Origin: Martinezella tropici
GTDB taxonomy: Bacteria; Pseudomonadota; Alphaproteobacteria; Rhizobiales; Rhizobiaceae
DNA length: 64,000 bases
Assembly (NCBI RefSeq): GCF_003287875.1
Contig: NZ_QMKK01000042.1
Span: 227,173 to 291,172, forward strand
Direction of reading: 5' to 3'
Both the position numbers and the translations under genes were made by a program. The notes under the pieces are model-generated. The model was not told where the DNA came from. It worked only from the letters and a program-made list of their open reading frames with translations, and made no database searches. Of this stretch, positions 36,214 to 45,333 are shown piece after piece; within the stretch, counting starts at the first letter, position 1, and each line of letters opens with the position of its first letter.

Positions 36214-36726
36214 TCAAGCCGTCTTCGCCCGCCAGAGTTTCGTCGGCGAGCCGTCCTCGTAGCCCAGCTTGTCAAAGCTCGCGACCTCGAGCAGGAGTCC
36301 CCATGGGGCACGCAGGTAGATCCAGTCGAAACCGGCCAGCGGCCCCGCGGTGATCAGGTTCGGACCGTCGAGGAGATCGACGCCCTGGGCGCGCAGCCGT
36401 TCGACCGATGCATGGACATCCTCGACTTCGAAGCAGATATGTGCGCCTCCGACCTCAGACGGCCGCTTCGGCGGGGACATCTCTTCACCGCTATATTCGA
36501 ACAGCTCAACACTCGTGCCCTCGCCGCAGCGGAGAAACACGAGGTCGCGTATCGTGGAGTGCGGAGCAGCACCGATCTTCTTCGACATGAAGTCCTGATC
36601 AACGTTGAAAGGGCCAGTCCGGAAAACCTCGACCGCACCGAAAACGGCTTTGAAAAAGGCAATCCCCTCTTCGATATCAGGCACCGTCAGACCGATATGG
36701 TGCATGCCATGGACCTTGTTTGTCAT
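36214..36726 (-). CDS. VOC superfamily (glyoxalase-like) protein
   Basis: A 170-residue metal-dependent enzyme of the vicinal oxygen chelate fold. Likely metal ligands are the His of MHHIGLTV, the Glu of SVELFEY, the His of GAHICFEV and the Glu of GLLLEVASF, one set of paired beta-alpha-beta modules. The family covers lyases, isomerases, epimerases and extradiol dioxygenases. The ATG at 36724-36726 follows GGAGGAG. It is the last gene of the importer 2 operon, so it likely acts on the substrate of that importer. Confidence 0.87.
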   Translation of the reverse strand: MTNKVHGMHHIGLTVPDIEEGIAFFKAVFGAVEVFRTGPFNVDQDFMSKKIGAAPHSTIRDLVFLRCGEGTSVELFEYSGEEMSPPKRPSEVGGAHICFEVEDVHASVERLRAQGVDLLDGPNLITAGPLAGFDWIYLRAPWGLLLEVASFDKLGYEDGSPTKLWRAKTA

Positions 36727-36820
36727 GTTCTCTCCTCCTGTTTGGAAAGTCGTCGCCACACCCACACCGCAATCAGCAGGACGCCGAGCGCGTGGAAGCG
36801 GAGATTGCGTTTTGTGTCTC

Positions 36821-39337
36821 TCAATGGCGGGCGGCACGGCGGCCGCGAACCGCAGCGTAAATCAGTGCTGCAATGACGATCAGGATGCCCTGAAAGAAAT
36901 ACTGATAGGTCTGCGACAGGCTCAGGAAGGTGACGGCGCTCAGCACTTCGGTCAGCAGAATGGCGCCGAGAACGGTGCCGATGAAAGTCCCGCGCCCGCC
37001 TGCCAGGCTGGTTCCGCCGAGGACCACGGCGGTGATGCTGGATAGCGTGTAATTGATGCCCTGGCGGGGATCGCCGACGCCGATCTGGGCCATCAGCATG
37101 ACTGCACCGAGGCAGGTCAACACCGAGCACGCCACGTACCCTGAGATGAATGTCAGATCGACGCGAATGCCCACGCGGCGGGCCGATTCCTCGTTCGATC
37201 CGACGGCGCGCAACCGCCACCCCGATCTCGATCTGCGCAGAACATACTCGCCCGCGAGCGTCACAGCCAGGAGCACGAGGAATGCGACGGGGAACGGCCC
37301 CCATTGCCAGTTGATCCAGTCGGTAATCGCATAGCTGATGTATCCGTCCGGATTTTCGCGCAGCAGAAAGCTGAACCCCTGGATGGCGATATACATGGCC
37401 AGCGTCGCCGCGATCGGCGTGAAATTCGCAAAGCGTATTAGCAGCCCGTTGACACCGCCCACCGCGACCGCCCCGGCCAGCATCAGGAGGAACCCGAGAG
37501 CCATCATGGAAGCCGACATGTCGTCTGTCAGGAAGAATGATGCGACAACCACCAGGAAGCCGGCCAGCGGCCCGACCGAGAGATCGATACCGCCCATCAG
37601 CAGCGCGATCGTCTGCCCGAGCGCGATGAACCCGAGCGCCGCCGCCAGCAGGAATATGTTGTAGATGTTGTAGACCGACAGGAAGTTGTCGTTCTGTCCG
37701 TTGACGTAAAGCCCGAGGACGATCGCCACCAGCGCCAGTGGAATGACCGGCACGTTGTCTGATTGCAGGAAATGCCTGAACCCTTTGGTATGGCCGGAAG
37801 CCTTGGCAGCGCCGGGCTGGACATCGTGCGTTTCGGCGTTGACCGCGGCGGCGACGATCTTCTCCTCGGTGACGTCCTCGCCTTCGAGCGTCGCGACCAC
37901 GTGGCCGCGCGACATGACAATGACCTTGTCGCAGAGCCCTTCGAGCTCGACGGCATCGGAGGAATTGACGACGACCGGCGTGCCCGCCTCGCACAGGTCC
38001 CGCAGGATGCGGTAGATCTCGAAGCGGGCCCCGACATCGACCCCCTGTGTCGGCTCGTCCGCGATAACCAGGCCCGGATCCGACAGCATCGCCCGCGACA
38101 TGACGATCTTCTGCTGATTGCCGCCCGACAGCGACAGGATCGGAGCCTCCATGCTGGGCGCCTTGACGGCGAGTTCGGCGAAGATCGCGCTGACTTTCTC
38201 CTGCTCGCGCTTCCGGCTCATGATCCCGCCGGTCGCAAATTTCTCGAGCGTCGAGAAGGTGGCGTTCTCCCGCACGGTAAGGCCTTTCGCCACGCCTTCC
38301 CGGAGCCGGTCCGATGGCATGAAGGCAGCCTCGTCGAGAAGCTCCGTATGGCCGAGGTTGCGTCCGCGCAGGTTGATCGATCCGCGCGAGATATCCAGTC
38401 CCGCCAGGGCTCGCATCAGAACGGCCTGGCCGTTGCCGGCAACGCCTGCCACCCCGATGATCTGCCCCCGTGGCACCTGGAACGAGACACCATCGACGCC
38501 TTCACAGCTGAGACCGGTGACCGAAAGCGCAATCTCCCCGCTCTTGCCCGACGCTTTCGGCGGGAAAGCCGCCGCAAGCGTACGCCCGACGATCATGCCG
38601 ACAAGCTCGGCGTCGCTGATCTCGCCGACCAGCGCACTGCCGCGAATTTTTCCGTCGCGCAGCACGGTTACCCGCTGTGCAATCTGCCTGAGTTCGGCAA
38701 GGCGGTGGGTGATGTAGACGACGGCTGTTCCCTCCGCCGCTGCCTGGCGCACGAGATCGAACAACAGTTCGCTGGCCTCCTGGTCGAGGGAAGCCGTGGG
38801 CTCGTCCAGGATCAGCAAGCGCGGCTTAACGGCGAAGGCCTTGCCGATCTCCAGCAGATGTTTCTCGGCAACAGTCATTTCACCTGCGCGCATACGCAGC
38901 GGCAGATCGAGGCCGACCGTTTGAAGCATCTGCTGCAGCGCATCGGGCGATCGCCGACCTGACGCGTCCGAAGCGGTGAGTGCCACGAGCAGATTTTCCT
39001 CGATCGAAAGATCGTCGAGAATGGCGGGATGCTGGAAACAGATACCGATCCCGAGCGACGCAGCGACCTCCGGGGTCATCTGCTTGACAGCAACGCCCTC
39101 GAAGGTGATCTCACCCACGCTCGGCTGCAGCGTGCCGGAGATGATGTTCATCAGGGTCGATTTGCCGGCACCGTTTTCGCCGAGAATGGCATGCACTTCG
39201 CCGGGCCGGAATTCGACACTGACATCGCGAAGCGCCGGAATGCCGGCAAAATACTTGGAGATACCATCGAGCCGGACGGTGACGTCGTCTTCGGCCGACA
39301 GGAAGGGCGTATGGGAGTGGATGTCTGCTGCGGCCAT
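36821..39337 (-). CDS. Fused CUT2 ATPase-permease (importer 2)
   Basis: An 838-residue fusion of an RbsA-like double ATPase and an RbsC-like permease. Residues 1-500 hold two nucleotide-binding domains: GENGAGKST and ILDEP, then a lysine-less Walker A (GVAGVAGNGQAVL) with LSGGNQQK and IADEPTQGVD. A linker of about 25 residues follows. Residues 525-838 are the permease, with GGIDLSVGPLAG and VVLGGTSLAGGRG. No frameshift or stop separates the parts. I chose the ATG at 39335-39337; upstream in-frame options are TTG. It needs the separate permease at 40470 as partner. Confidence 0.92.
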   Translation of the reverse strand: MAAADIHSHTPFLSAEDDVTVRLDGISKYFAGIPALRDVSVEFRPGEVHAILGENGAGKSTLMNIISGTLQPSVGEITFEGVAVKQMTPEVAASLGIGICFQHPAILDDLSIEENLLVALTASDASGRRSPDALQQMLQTVGLDLPLRMRAGEMTVAEKHLLEIGKAFAVKPRLLILDEPTASLDQEASELLFDLVRQAAAEGTAVVYITHRLAELRQIAQRVTVLRDGKIRGSALVGEISDAELVGMIVGRTLAAAFPPKASGKSGEIALSVTGLSCEGVDGVSFQVPRGQIIGVAGVAGNGQAVLMRALAGLDISRGSINLRGRNLGHTELLDEAAFMPSDRLREGVAKGLTVRENATFSTLEKFATGGIMSRKREQEKVSAIFAELAVKAPSMEAPILSLSGGNQQKIVMSRAMLSDPGLVIADEPTQGVDVGARFEIYRILRDLCEAGTPVVVNSSDAVELEGLCDKVIVMSRGHVVATLEGEDVTEEKIVAAAVNAETHDVQPGAAKASGHTKGFRHFLQSDNVPVIPLALVAIVLGLYVNGQNDNFLSVYNIYNIFLLAAALGFIALGQTIALLMGGIDLSVGPLAGFLVVVASFFLTDDMSASMMALGFLLMLAGAVAVGGVNGLLIRFANFTPIAATLAMYIAIQGFSFLLRENPDGYISYAITDWINWQWGPFPVAFLVLLAVTLAGEYVLRRSRSGWRLRAVGSNEESARRVGIRVDLTFISGYVACSVLTCLGAVMLMAQIGVGDPRQGINYTLSSITAVVLGGTSLAGGRGTFIGTVLGAILLTEVLSAVTFLSLSQTYQYFFQGILIVIAALIYAAVRGRRAARH

Positions 39338-39362
39338 GACGTGAATTCCGACTGAGGTTTCT

Positions 39363-39387
39363 CTGCCCGGGTGCAAGGCCCGGGCAG
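39363..39387. other. Intercistronic stem-loop after a binding-protein gene
   Basis: A perfect 9-base-pair inverted repeat CTGCCCGGG / CCCGGGCAG with a 7-base loop lies between the binding-protein gene and the fused ATPase-permease gene, at the same relative place as the hairpin of importer 1. No T-tract follows. Confidence 0.55.
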
Positions 39388-39405
39388 ATCGATGAAAAAT
39401 TGCGG

Positions 39406-40473
39406 TTACTTCGTAACGGCCTTGGCCTGGTCTTCAGGCGGCAGCTCGGACGAGAGATAGATCGCGCCGGGCAGATCCTGGCGGCACTTCACGGCGCTGG
39501 CACCACCGGCGACGGAATCTTCGAAGGCCGGGGCCTTGAATGTTGCGTCCGCCGGCGGCTTGCCATCGGTTGCCAATGCCACCGCCCACTGGACAGCAAG
39601 ACGAACGTTGTCGTTGCCGGTGGCAACGGTGAACAGCTTGAAATCAGGGTTGCCGGCCTTGTTGGCCTCGTAGAAGCAGCCAAGCGAATTGCCATCGGAG
39701 GTCGCGATCGCCGGGATTGATTTCCCCTGTTTCGTGAACAGCGGCAACGCCCCGACCATCGACGGACCAAAATCGGAAATGATCACGTCGATCTTCGGGT
39801 TCTTGGCGATTTCGGCGGTCAGCACCTTCTGGGTCAGGGCCGGATCCCAATTGGTGACGGCGAAGGGAGCCTGGTTGACGAAGACGTACTCGTCGCCCAG
39901 CTCCTTTTTGAGGCCCTTCAGCTCGTCGAGGCCCTGGCTGTTGCCGGCCGGTCCGCTGAGAAACAGCAGGTTTCCACCCTTGGGCAGGATCGACTTGATC
40001 CACTTGCCCCAGGTCTCGCCATCGCTTTCGAACGAGGCGCCGACGAACTTCGAATAATTCTGGCCGTCCTTGCCGCCGACGGCGACGCGATAGGGAACGA
40101 CGACCTTGCCCGACTTGTAGACGCTAGTCAGCGCCGGCAGAACGGCCGGTCCGGCATCGCCGAAGACGACCAGCGCATCGACGCCCTTGGCGGCCATACT
40201 CTTGATGTCCGAGATCGATTTCTGCGTATCGCCCTGACCGTCCGCATATTCGTACTTGGTTATGCTTGGGCACAGCTCGACGGTCTGCTTGCCTGAAGCG
40301 GTTGTCACCTGACGCCAGCTGTTGCCACCGTAACCGTCGAGCAGTGCCAGCGTCGCCTTCTTCGGCCCGCACCAGGATGGTGTTTCCGCCCTGGCGAAAT
40401 CCGCGCTGGCGAAAGCCGTCACGCCAAAAGCCGCGGCCAGTGCCAATTGCTTGACTGTAGAATGGTATTTCAT
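39406..40473 (-). CDS. Sugar-type ABC substrate-binding protein (importer 2)
   Basis: A 355-residue type I periplasmic binding protein with a Sec signal peptide (QLALAAAFGVTAFASADFARA). It continues with KATLALLDGYGGNSWRQV and keeps the two-lobe pattern (VDALVVFGDAGPAVLP, VIISDFGPSMVGALP). The ATG at 40471-40473 follows GGAGGAG and overlaps the permease stop by 4 bases (ATGA), so translation is coupled. The ligand is unknown. Confidence 0.9.
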   Translation of the reverse strand: MKYHSTVKQLALAAAFGVTAFASADFARAETPSWCGPKKATLALLDGYGGNSWRQVTTASGKQTVELCPSITKYEYADGQGDTQKSISDIKSMAAKGVDALVVFGDAGPAVLPALTSVYKSGKVVVPYRVAVGGKDGQNYSKFVGASFESDGETWGKWIKSILPKGGNLLFLSGPAGNSQGLDELKGLKKELGDEYVFVNQAPFAVTNWDPALTQKVLTAEIAKNPKIDVIISDFGPSMVGALPLFTKQGKSIPAIATSDGNSLGCFYEANKAGNPDFKLFTVATGNDNVRLAVQWAVALATDGKPPADATFKAPAFEDSVAGGASAVKCRQDLPGAIYLSSELPPEDQAKAVTK

Positions 40474-41495
40474 TGTTTCTCCTCCACTTTTTTTGCCCCA
40501 GTCGATGGTCTTGCGTTCATCGTCCAATGGAACGAGTAAACACCGATACCAAAACCCAAGGCGAGCGCCTGGATAATGGTTTGAGCCGAAAACGGCACAC
40601 CGACTGTGAGTGCGAATTGGCTCAGTTGGTTCAGGAAAAAGGCCGCTATGACGGTCGAGATCGGGAAGCCCCTGCCGCCGAGCAGCGATGTGCCGCCAAG
40701 AACAACGACGGCTACGGACGGCAACAGCAGGCTGTCGCCCTGGAAGGCCGTCGGCTCTCGCGTAATGCCGGCGATCAGCGTTCCGGCCAGACAGTAGAGC
40801 ACTTGCGCCCACACATAGGCCATCATCTGGTGAGCGCGCACCCGCAGGCCGGCCGCCTGGCATGCCAGCGGATTGGCGCCGATCGCTTCGAACCTGCGGC
40901 CTGCGACCGTCTTCTTGAGTGTGAACGAGACGACTACCATGGCGACAACCGCGAAGCCGACGGAGTTGGGGAGCCCGAACATCTGGCCTCCGGCGATCGT
41001 GGCCAGCAGGTTCGTCGTGATGGACGGAACGCCACCGGATACGGCAAATACGGCACCGTAAAGCAGTGCGTTCGTTCCGATCGTAGCGATGATGGCATTC
41101 AGCCGCAAAAGGCTGACAAGAATGCCATTAAGCAGGCCGGCAACGAGCGCAATGCTAAGCGAGAGCAGCACGGCTTGGTAAAGCAACGCGTCGTCTTGCT
41201 GCGGGTAGTGCGTGGCGATCACCACAGCAAGAGACACGGCCCCTGGGAGGGAAAGATCGAAGCCACCCTGCTGCACCACAAGCAACTGCCCAAGACCGAC
41301 GATCGCGATGATCGCGGCGAAAGGTAGGCTTCCAGAGAGGGCGCCGGATGACAGACTGGACGGCGCGAAAACACCGCAAAGCACAAGAAGAAGCAAAGTC
41401 GAGAGCGTGACTGTCAGGAAGCTTCGCGCCAGCGGTATCGCCATGAAAGGCTCCTTGATCCGCCGATTAGGAGCGATGGAAGTGATGTTCGTCAT
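40470..41495 (-). CDS. CUT2-type ABC permease (importer 2)
   Basis: A 341-residue permease with about nine helices. The family motif is QGGFDLSLPGAVSL, and VVVLGGTSLLGGRG occurs near the C-terminus. It is likely the heterodimer partner of the permease half of the fusion protein encoded downstream. I chose the ATG at 41493-41495 because GGAAAG lies 8 bases upstream; another ATG six codons earlier lacks a ribosome site. Confidence 0.9.
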   Translation of the reverse strand: MTNITSIAPNRRIKEPFMAIPLARSFLTVTLSTLLLLVLCGVFAPSSLSSGALSGSLPFAAIIAIVGLGQLLVVQQGGFDLSLPGAVSLAVVIATHYPQQDDALLYQAVLLSLSIALVAGLLNGILVSLLRLNAIIATIGTNALLYGAVFAVSGGVPSITTNLLATIAGGQMFGLPNSVGFAVVAMVVVSFTLKKTVAGRRFEAIGANPLACQAAGLRVRAHQMMAYVWAQVLYCLAGTLIAGITREPTAFQGDSLLLPSVAVVVLGGTSLLGGRGFPISTVIAAFFLNQLSQFALTVGVPFSAQTIIQALALGFGIGVYSFHWTMNARPSTGAKKVEEKQ

Positions 41496-41592
41496 CGAAG
41501 CGTCTTTCCGCATTGTTCACGGCAGAACTCCCCGTTCCGCGACGGCACGCACCGCGGGTAGAAAGTCAACAAAGATGAATTCCGGCGTAACG

Positions 41593-41784
41593 CTAGAGCT
41601 CGCGCCCCTTGATCGTCCGGACGACCTGTAACGAAGAGTGGCTCAAATTTTTGTCGGGGAGGAAGTGCGGATGTGGTTTCGGACGCAAAGCCTCATACTC
41701 GGCATAATAACCGCTGCAGGCGCATCCAGCCTGCGCGAGCCAGTCTCGGACCTTATCCCAATTGATTAAGCGTACCGCTCTCAT
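41593..41784 (-). CDS. Small cysteine-containing hypothetical protein (63 aa)
   Basis: A 63-residue protein beginning MRAVRLINWDKVRDWLAQAG and containing CACSGYYAEYEAL, a CxC pair. The ATG at 41782-41784 follows a strong GGAGGAGAG ribosome site, so it is likely a real gene. It has no signal peptide or membrane segment. It lies between a YCII gene and the importer 2 permease and should be co-expressed with them. I do not recognise a family; a small metal- or redox-linked accessory role is a guess. Confidence 0.6.
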   Translation of the reverse strand: MRAVRLINWDKVRDWLAQAGCACSGYYAEYEALRPKPHPHFLPDKNLSHSSLQVVRTIKGREL

Positions 41785-41837
41785 TTTCTCTCCTCCTTCG
41801 AAAACTGGCCGGGCATCGAAACTCAGTCGCCGCCGCG

Positions 41838-42122
41838 TCAGGCGTTGCCGCCTATCGTCGGGCGCCACTCGTAAATACTGACGGTCGAATAGACGCCATG
41901 GCGCACGAACGGATCTTCCGAACTGAACCGGCGCATATCGTCCAGCGAGGCAACCTCGGCAATGACGACACCGCCGCTTCCCTTCCCGGCGCCGTCCAAA
42001 ATCGGTCCTGATTGAACCACGCGGATACCTCCTGAGCGAAGATGACGTTTGTGATCTTCGAGATGAAGTTCGCGCGCATCCGCCTTGTCGGGGTTGGATA
42101 TTGCAACACGAACTGCAAGCAT
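41838..42122 (-). CDS. YCII family protein
   Basis: A 94-residue ferredoxin-fold protein of the YCII family. The HLEDHKRHLRS region carries the conserved His, and DPFVRHGVY is the usual C-terminal motif. The family includes the dehalogenase/isomerase TftG of aromatic degradation. I chose the ATG at 42120-42122 (MLAVRVAIS), with GAGGAG upstream; the upstream frame is not family sequence. It opens the importer 2 operon, and its promoter region holds shared site B. Confidence 0.82.
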   Translation of the reverse strand: MLAVRVAISNPDKADARELHLEDHKRHLRSGGIRVVQSGPILDGAGKGSGGVVIAEVASLDDMRRFSSEDPFVRHGVYSTVSIYEWRPTIGGNA

Positions 42123-42232
42123 CGTCTCAGACTCCTCACCAAACTCTCTATTCGCTCCCCTCGAGCGGCCGGCGACTTGTAAATATCGCAGCGATGATGG
42201 TACGCGGACTGAGAACAAAGGAAACAGAGGAT

Positions 42233-42249
42233 TTATCCATTTTGGACGT
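42233..42249. promoter_or_regulatory. Shared inverted repeat, site B
   Basis: TTATCC-ATTTT-GGACGT lies in the 158-base gap between the maleylacetate reductase stop and the YCII start, 111-127 bases upstream of that start. It belongs to the TTRTCC-N5-GGAYRW group. Confidence 0.55.
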
Positions 42250-42280
42250 CCGCTATTCCACCCTTCCACGCTCCCGTCCT

Positions 42281-43366
42281 TCAGCGCCAGGGTAGCTCAG
42301 ATCGCGCTCCCAAGGGTGCCTCTCCGTGGAATGCACGATCAAGCAATGCGATCAACGCGGGCTTCTCAAGCTCGCGTGGATTCCAGTAAGCGCTGGCCAG
42401 TGCCTGTTCGACAGCGCTCTCGACATTGCCATCGAGCATTCCGAGACCCTTCAGCGACATCGTCGCCCCAAGCCGCTTCGCAAGATCAAAAAGACCTGTA
42501 GCCGGATCATCAACGGCCATGGCCCGCGACAGACGTTTCATGGCCGCTGGCGCAGCCGGCGCGTTGTAGGCGACAGCATGCGGAAGAACTGCGGTGTGCA
42601 ACGAGGCATGGGGCAGATTGAACATTCCGCCCAGCGTATGGCAAAGCTTGTGATGCAGCGCCATGCCGACCGAGCCAAGGCAGACGCCGCAGAGCCATGC
42701 CCCGTAGAGTGCATCGGAGCGCGCGCTGCGGTTACCAGGATCGGCGTGAATAAGCGGCAGCGAACGAGTGACCGCCGATATTCCCTGTTCGGCCATCAAC
42801 GAGATGATCGGGTTCGCTTCCCTGGCATAGAGCGCTTCCACGGCGTGCGCGACAGCGTTTATGCCGCTGGTCACCGACAGCGCGACCGGCAGGGTCAGGG
42901 TCAGATCCACGTCATATATGACGACTTCGGGAAGAATGCGCGGATCAGACTTGGTGACCTTGCGACCACCTTCAGTTTCCCCCAGGATCGGCGTTGCTTC
43001 CGATCCCGCATAGGTCGTCGGCACGACGATCTGAGGCAGGTCGGTGCGAAATGCGATCGCTTTTCCAAGTCCGGTGGTTGAGCCGCCTCCGACCGAAAGC
43101 ACGGCATCGGCCGAGCAATCCTCGATCCACCGCATAGCATCGGCAGTCACTTCCACGGGAGTGTGCATCTGCGCTTTCGAATAGGTTCCGACGACGCGCG
43201 AGCCCAGATGTCCGGCAATGTTGGTAGCCTGCCCGGCCTGCTCGGGCGTCGAGAGCACGAGAATTCGCTTTGCCTTCAGCCGGTCTGCTTCCTCGGGGAG
43301 GCGCACAACCGTACCGCTGCCAAAGACGACGCGGCCGGGATTTCCACTATAGACGAAATCTTCCAA
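42281..43366 (-). CDS. Maleylacetate reductase
   Basis: A 361-residue iron-type alcohol dehydrogenase family enzyme. It reduces maleylacetate to 3-oxoadipate with NAD(P)H. GGGSTTGLGKAIA binds the cofactor, PTTYAGSEATPI is the family signature, and the histidine-rich HHKLCHTLGGMFNLPHASLHT marks the metal region. It follows the intradiol dioxygenase gene by 9 bases, the usual partner for hydroxyquinol cleavage, which strengthens the call. Confidence 0.92.
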   Translation of the reverse strand: MEDFVYSGNPGRVVFGSGTVVRLPEEADRLKAKRILVLSTPEQAGQATNIAGHLGSRVVGTYSKAQMHTPVEVTADAMRWIEDCSADAVLSVGGGSTTGLGKAIAFRTDLPQIVVPTTYAGSEATPILGETEGGRKVTKSDPRILPEVVIYDVDLTLTLPVALSVTSGINAVAHAVEALYAREANPIISLMAEQGISAVTRSLPLIHADPGNRSARSDALYGAWLCGVCLGSVGMALHHKLCHTLGGMFNLPHASLHTAVLPHAVAYNAPAAPAAMKRLSRAMAVDDPATGLFDLAKRLGATMSLKGLGMLDGNVESAVEQALASAYWNPRELEKPALIALLDRAFHGEAPLGARSELPWR

Positions 43367-43375
43367 TGCGGGCTC

Positions 43376-44257
43376 CTAACGCGTCTGATCTGGTCTTGCG
43401 AGAACGAAATCATAATCGGATCGCCAGAGCGTTTCATCGCCTTCGACCCGCGTGAATGGCGCGACAAGTGTCTTCTTGACGCCGAATACCGTGTCCGATT
43501 CCAGATAGGGATCACCGCCGACGAAGGTGTGCGTCACTAACTTCTGGAAGCCCTCTGCACGCACCATGTAATGCATATGCGCCGGGCGAAACGGATGGCG
43601 GCCGAGGCTTGCCAGCATCTTTCCGACCGGCCCGTCGTCGGGGATGGGATAGGACACCGGCTTGATGCCGATGAAGCTGTAGCGTCCGTCTTCAGCAGTC
43701 ACGAACACGCCGCGATTGTTCCATTTCGGCTGGATATCGGGCTGCTGAACGTCGTAGTAGCCCTCGGCATTGTCGGACCAGACATCGATCCTCGCCCCGG
43801 CGACAGGATTGCCGTCGAGGTCGAGCACGCGCCCGATGAAGAGACAGCTCTCGCCCTTGCCATCCAGGCAGATCCGATCGCCCATCTGGCGAACGGGGCA
43901 ACCCTCGACATGGAAAGGACCGAAGACGGTGTTTTCGGTCGCCCCTTGCGGCCGCCTGTTGTTGATGGCGTCGACCAGCATGGAAAGACCGAGCGTGTCC
44001 GAGAGCAGGATGAACTCCTGCCGCTCCTGCGTGCAGATCTGCCCGGTTCGCGTCAGGAAATCGATGCCGATTTCCCATTCCTCCTGCGTGAGTTCGGTCT
44101 CGCGCGCGAAATTATGGAGATGCTTGACGAGAGACGCCATGATCTCGGCAAGCCGCGGATCGACGGTCTTGGCCATGCGGGCGTTGACGGTGTCGATCGA
44201 GTTTTCTTCGGTGAAATATGCGGCCCGCGCAGCCGGTGTGGTGAGGTCGGCACCCAT
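43376..44257 (-). CDS. Intradiol dioxygenase, probable hydroxyquinol 1,2-dioxygenase
   Basis: A 293-residue intradiol ring-cleaving enzyme with non-heme Fe(III). The N-terminal helical dimerisation domain (residues 1-100) precedes the catalytic beta-sandwich. Iron ligands are likely the Tyr of EGYYDVQ, the Tyr of VSYPIP and the two His of RPAHMHYM. Adjacent maleylacetate reductase favours hydroxyquinol over catechol as substrate, because maleylacetate is its product. The ATG at 44255-44257 follows AAGGAGG. Confidence 0.9.
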   Translation of the reverse strand: MGADLTTPAARAAYFTEENSIDTVNARMAKTVDPRLAEIMASLVKHLHNFARETELTQEEWEIGIDFLTRTGQICTQERQEFILLSDTLGLSMLVDAINNRRPQGATENTVFGPFHVEGCPVRQMGDRICLDGKGESCLFIGRVLDLDGNPVAGARIDVWSDNAEGYYDVQQPDIQPKWNNRGVFVTAEDGRYSFIGIKPVSYPIPDDGPVGKMLASLGRHPFRPAHMHYMVRAEGFQKLVTHTFVGGDPYLESDTVFGVKKTLVAPFTRVEGDETLWRSDYDFVLARPDQTR

Positions 44258-44271
44258 GCGATCCTCCTTAA

Positions 44272-45330
44272 TCAAGGTATGATGCGATCCGCGCGCAGGC
44301 GGTCGAAAGCGTCGGTGAAGGACTGGGTCGTGTCCTGGTAATCCAGAAAGCCGAGTTTGCGGCTACGGCCCATGTCGTTGAAAGTTTCGACCTGACGTCC
44401 GAGATCTGCGTCCGAGTGCCAGAAGGACGCGACGCGTGACAGCGCGTTGGGCTGCAATTTGTATTTTCTTACCATCCCGTTCCAGAGCTCGTCCGCGCCT
44501 GCCATTTGGATTTCCAGCGGATCTGGCGCACCTGAATAGGGTGCCGCCTCAATGCCGAAATAGGCGGCGATCCGAGGCCAGAGCCATTTCCACCGGAAAA
44601 CCTCGCCGTTGACGACATTGAAGGCGAGATTGGCGGCATCCTTCGTGGTTGCGGCCCATCGAAGATGCCGGGCAAGCAGGCGTGCATCGGTGACATCCGT
44701 CGCCGCCTGCCATTGCTGCGGCGATCCCGGGAAGATAAAGGGTCTATCCGTCTCCTTGCAGATCGATGCGTAGACGGCGAGTGTTGCCGCCATATTCATC
44801 GCGTTTCCGATGGCATAGCCGATTAGCGTATGCGGCCGGTGGATGGACCACGTAAACCCATCGCGGGCGGCGGCGGCGAAAACCTCGTCTTCCTGGACGT
44901 AGTAGAAGTTGTCGCCCGGCAGACGGGCCTGCTCTTCGCGAAACGGTGTTTCCGGTTGCGTCTTCGCGTAGGTTTCGAACGGACCGAGATAGTGCTTGGT
45001 CCCGGTCGTCAGCGCGACATGTTTGACGCTCCCGCCTTGCAATCCGTCGAGCACATTGCGGACGATTGCTCCGTTCACCTTGCAGTTTTCCGCTTCCGTC
45101 TCCTGGCGCGACCAAGCGGTGATGAAGACGTGGGTCGGCCGCAAGCCAATCAGCGCGCCGCGGACGGAAACCGGATCGACGAGATCGCACTGAAGCGTTT
45201 GTACGCCGGCAACAGGGCTGACGGATCGGGACAGGCCCGACACGCTCCAGTCATCCGAGGCCAACAGGAGTTCAGCGAGGTTGCTTCCGGTAATGCCGGT
45301 CGCGCCAACAATCAGGGCATGCTTGCTCAT
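44272..45330 (-). CDS. PRISE-type SDR family reductase
   Basis: A 352-residue atypical SDR. GATGITGSNLAE at the N-terminus binds NADP(H). TTGTKHYLGPF and NFYYVQED are hallmarks of the PRISE (progesterone 5-beta-reductase / iridoid synthase) group, which reduces enones. The Lys of TKHY and the Tyr of FYYVQ are the expected catalytic residues. An enone intermediate would fit an aromatic or cyclic-ketone route. It lies 14 bases before the dioxygenase gene. Confidence 0.8.
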   Translation of the reverse strand: MSKHALIVGATGITGSNLAELLLASDDWSVSGLSRSVSPVAGVQTLQCDLVDPVSVRGALIGLRPTHVFITAWSRQETEAENCKVNGAIVRNVLDGLQGGSVKHVALTTGTKHYLGPFETYAKTQPETPFREEQARLPGDNFYYVQEDEVFAAAARDGFTWSIHRPHTLIGYAIGNAMNMAATLAVYASICKETDRPFIFPGSPQQWQAATDVTDARLLARHLRWAATTKDAANLAFNVVNGEVFRWKWLWPRIAAYFGIEAAPYSGAPDPLEIQMAGADELWNGMVRKYKLQPNALSRVASFWHSDADLGRQVETFNDMGRSRKLGFLDYQDTTQSFTDAFDRLRADRIIP

Positions 45331-45333
45331 GTT

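Noticed and set aside
37763..38962. A 399-codon open frame on the plus strand
   Set aside because: It is antisense to the ATPase part of the importer 2 fusion; composition and lack of motifs mark it as a shadow.
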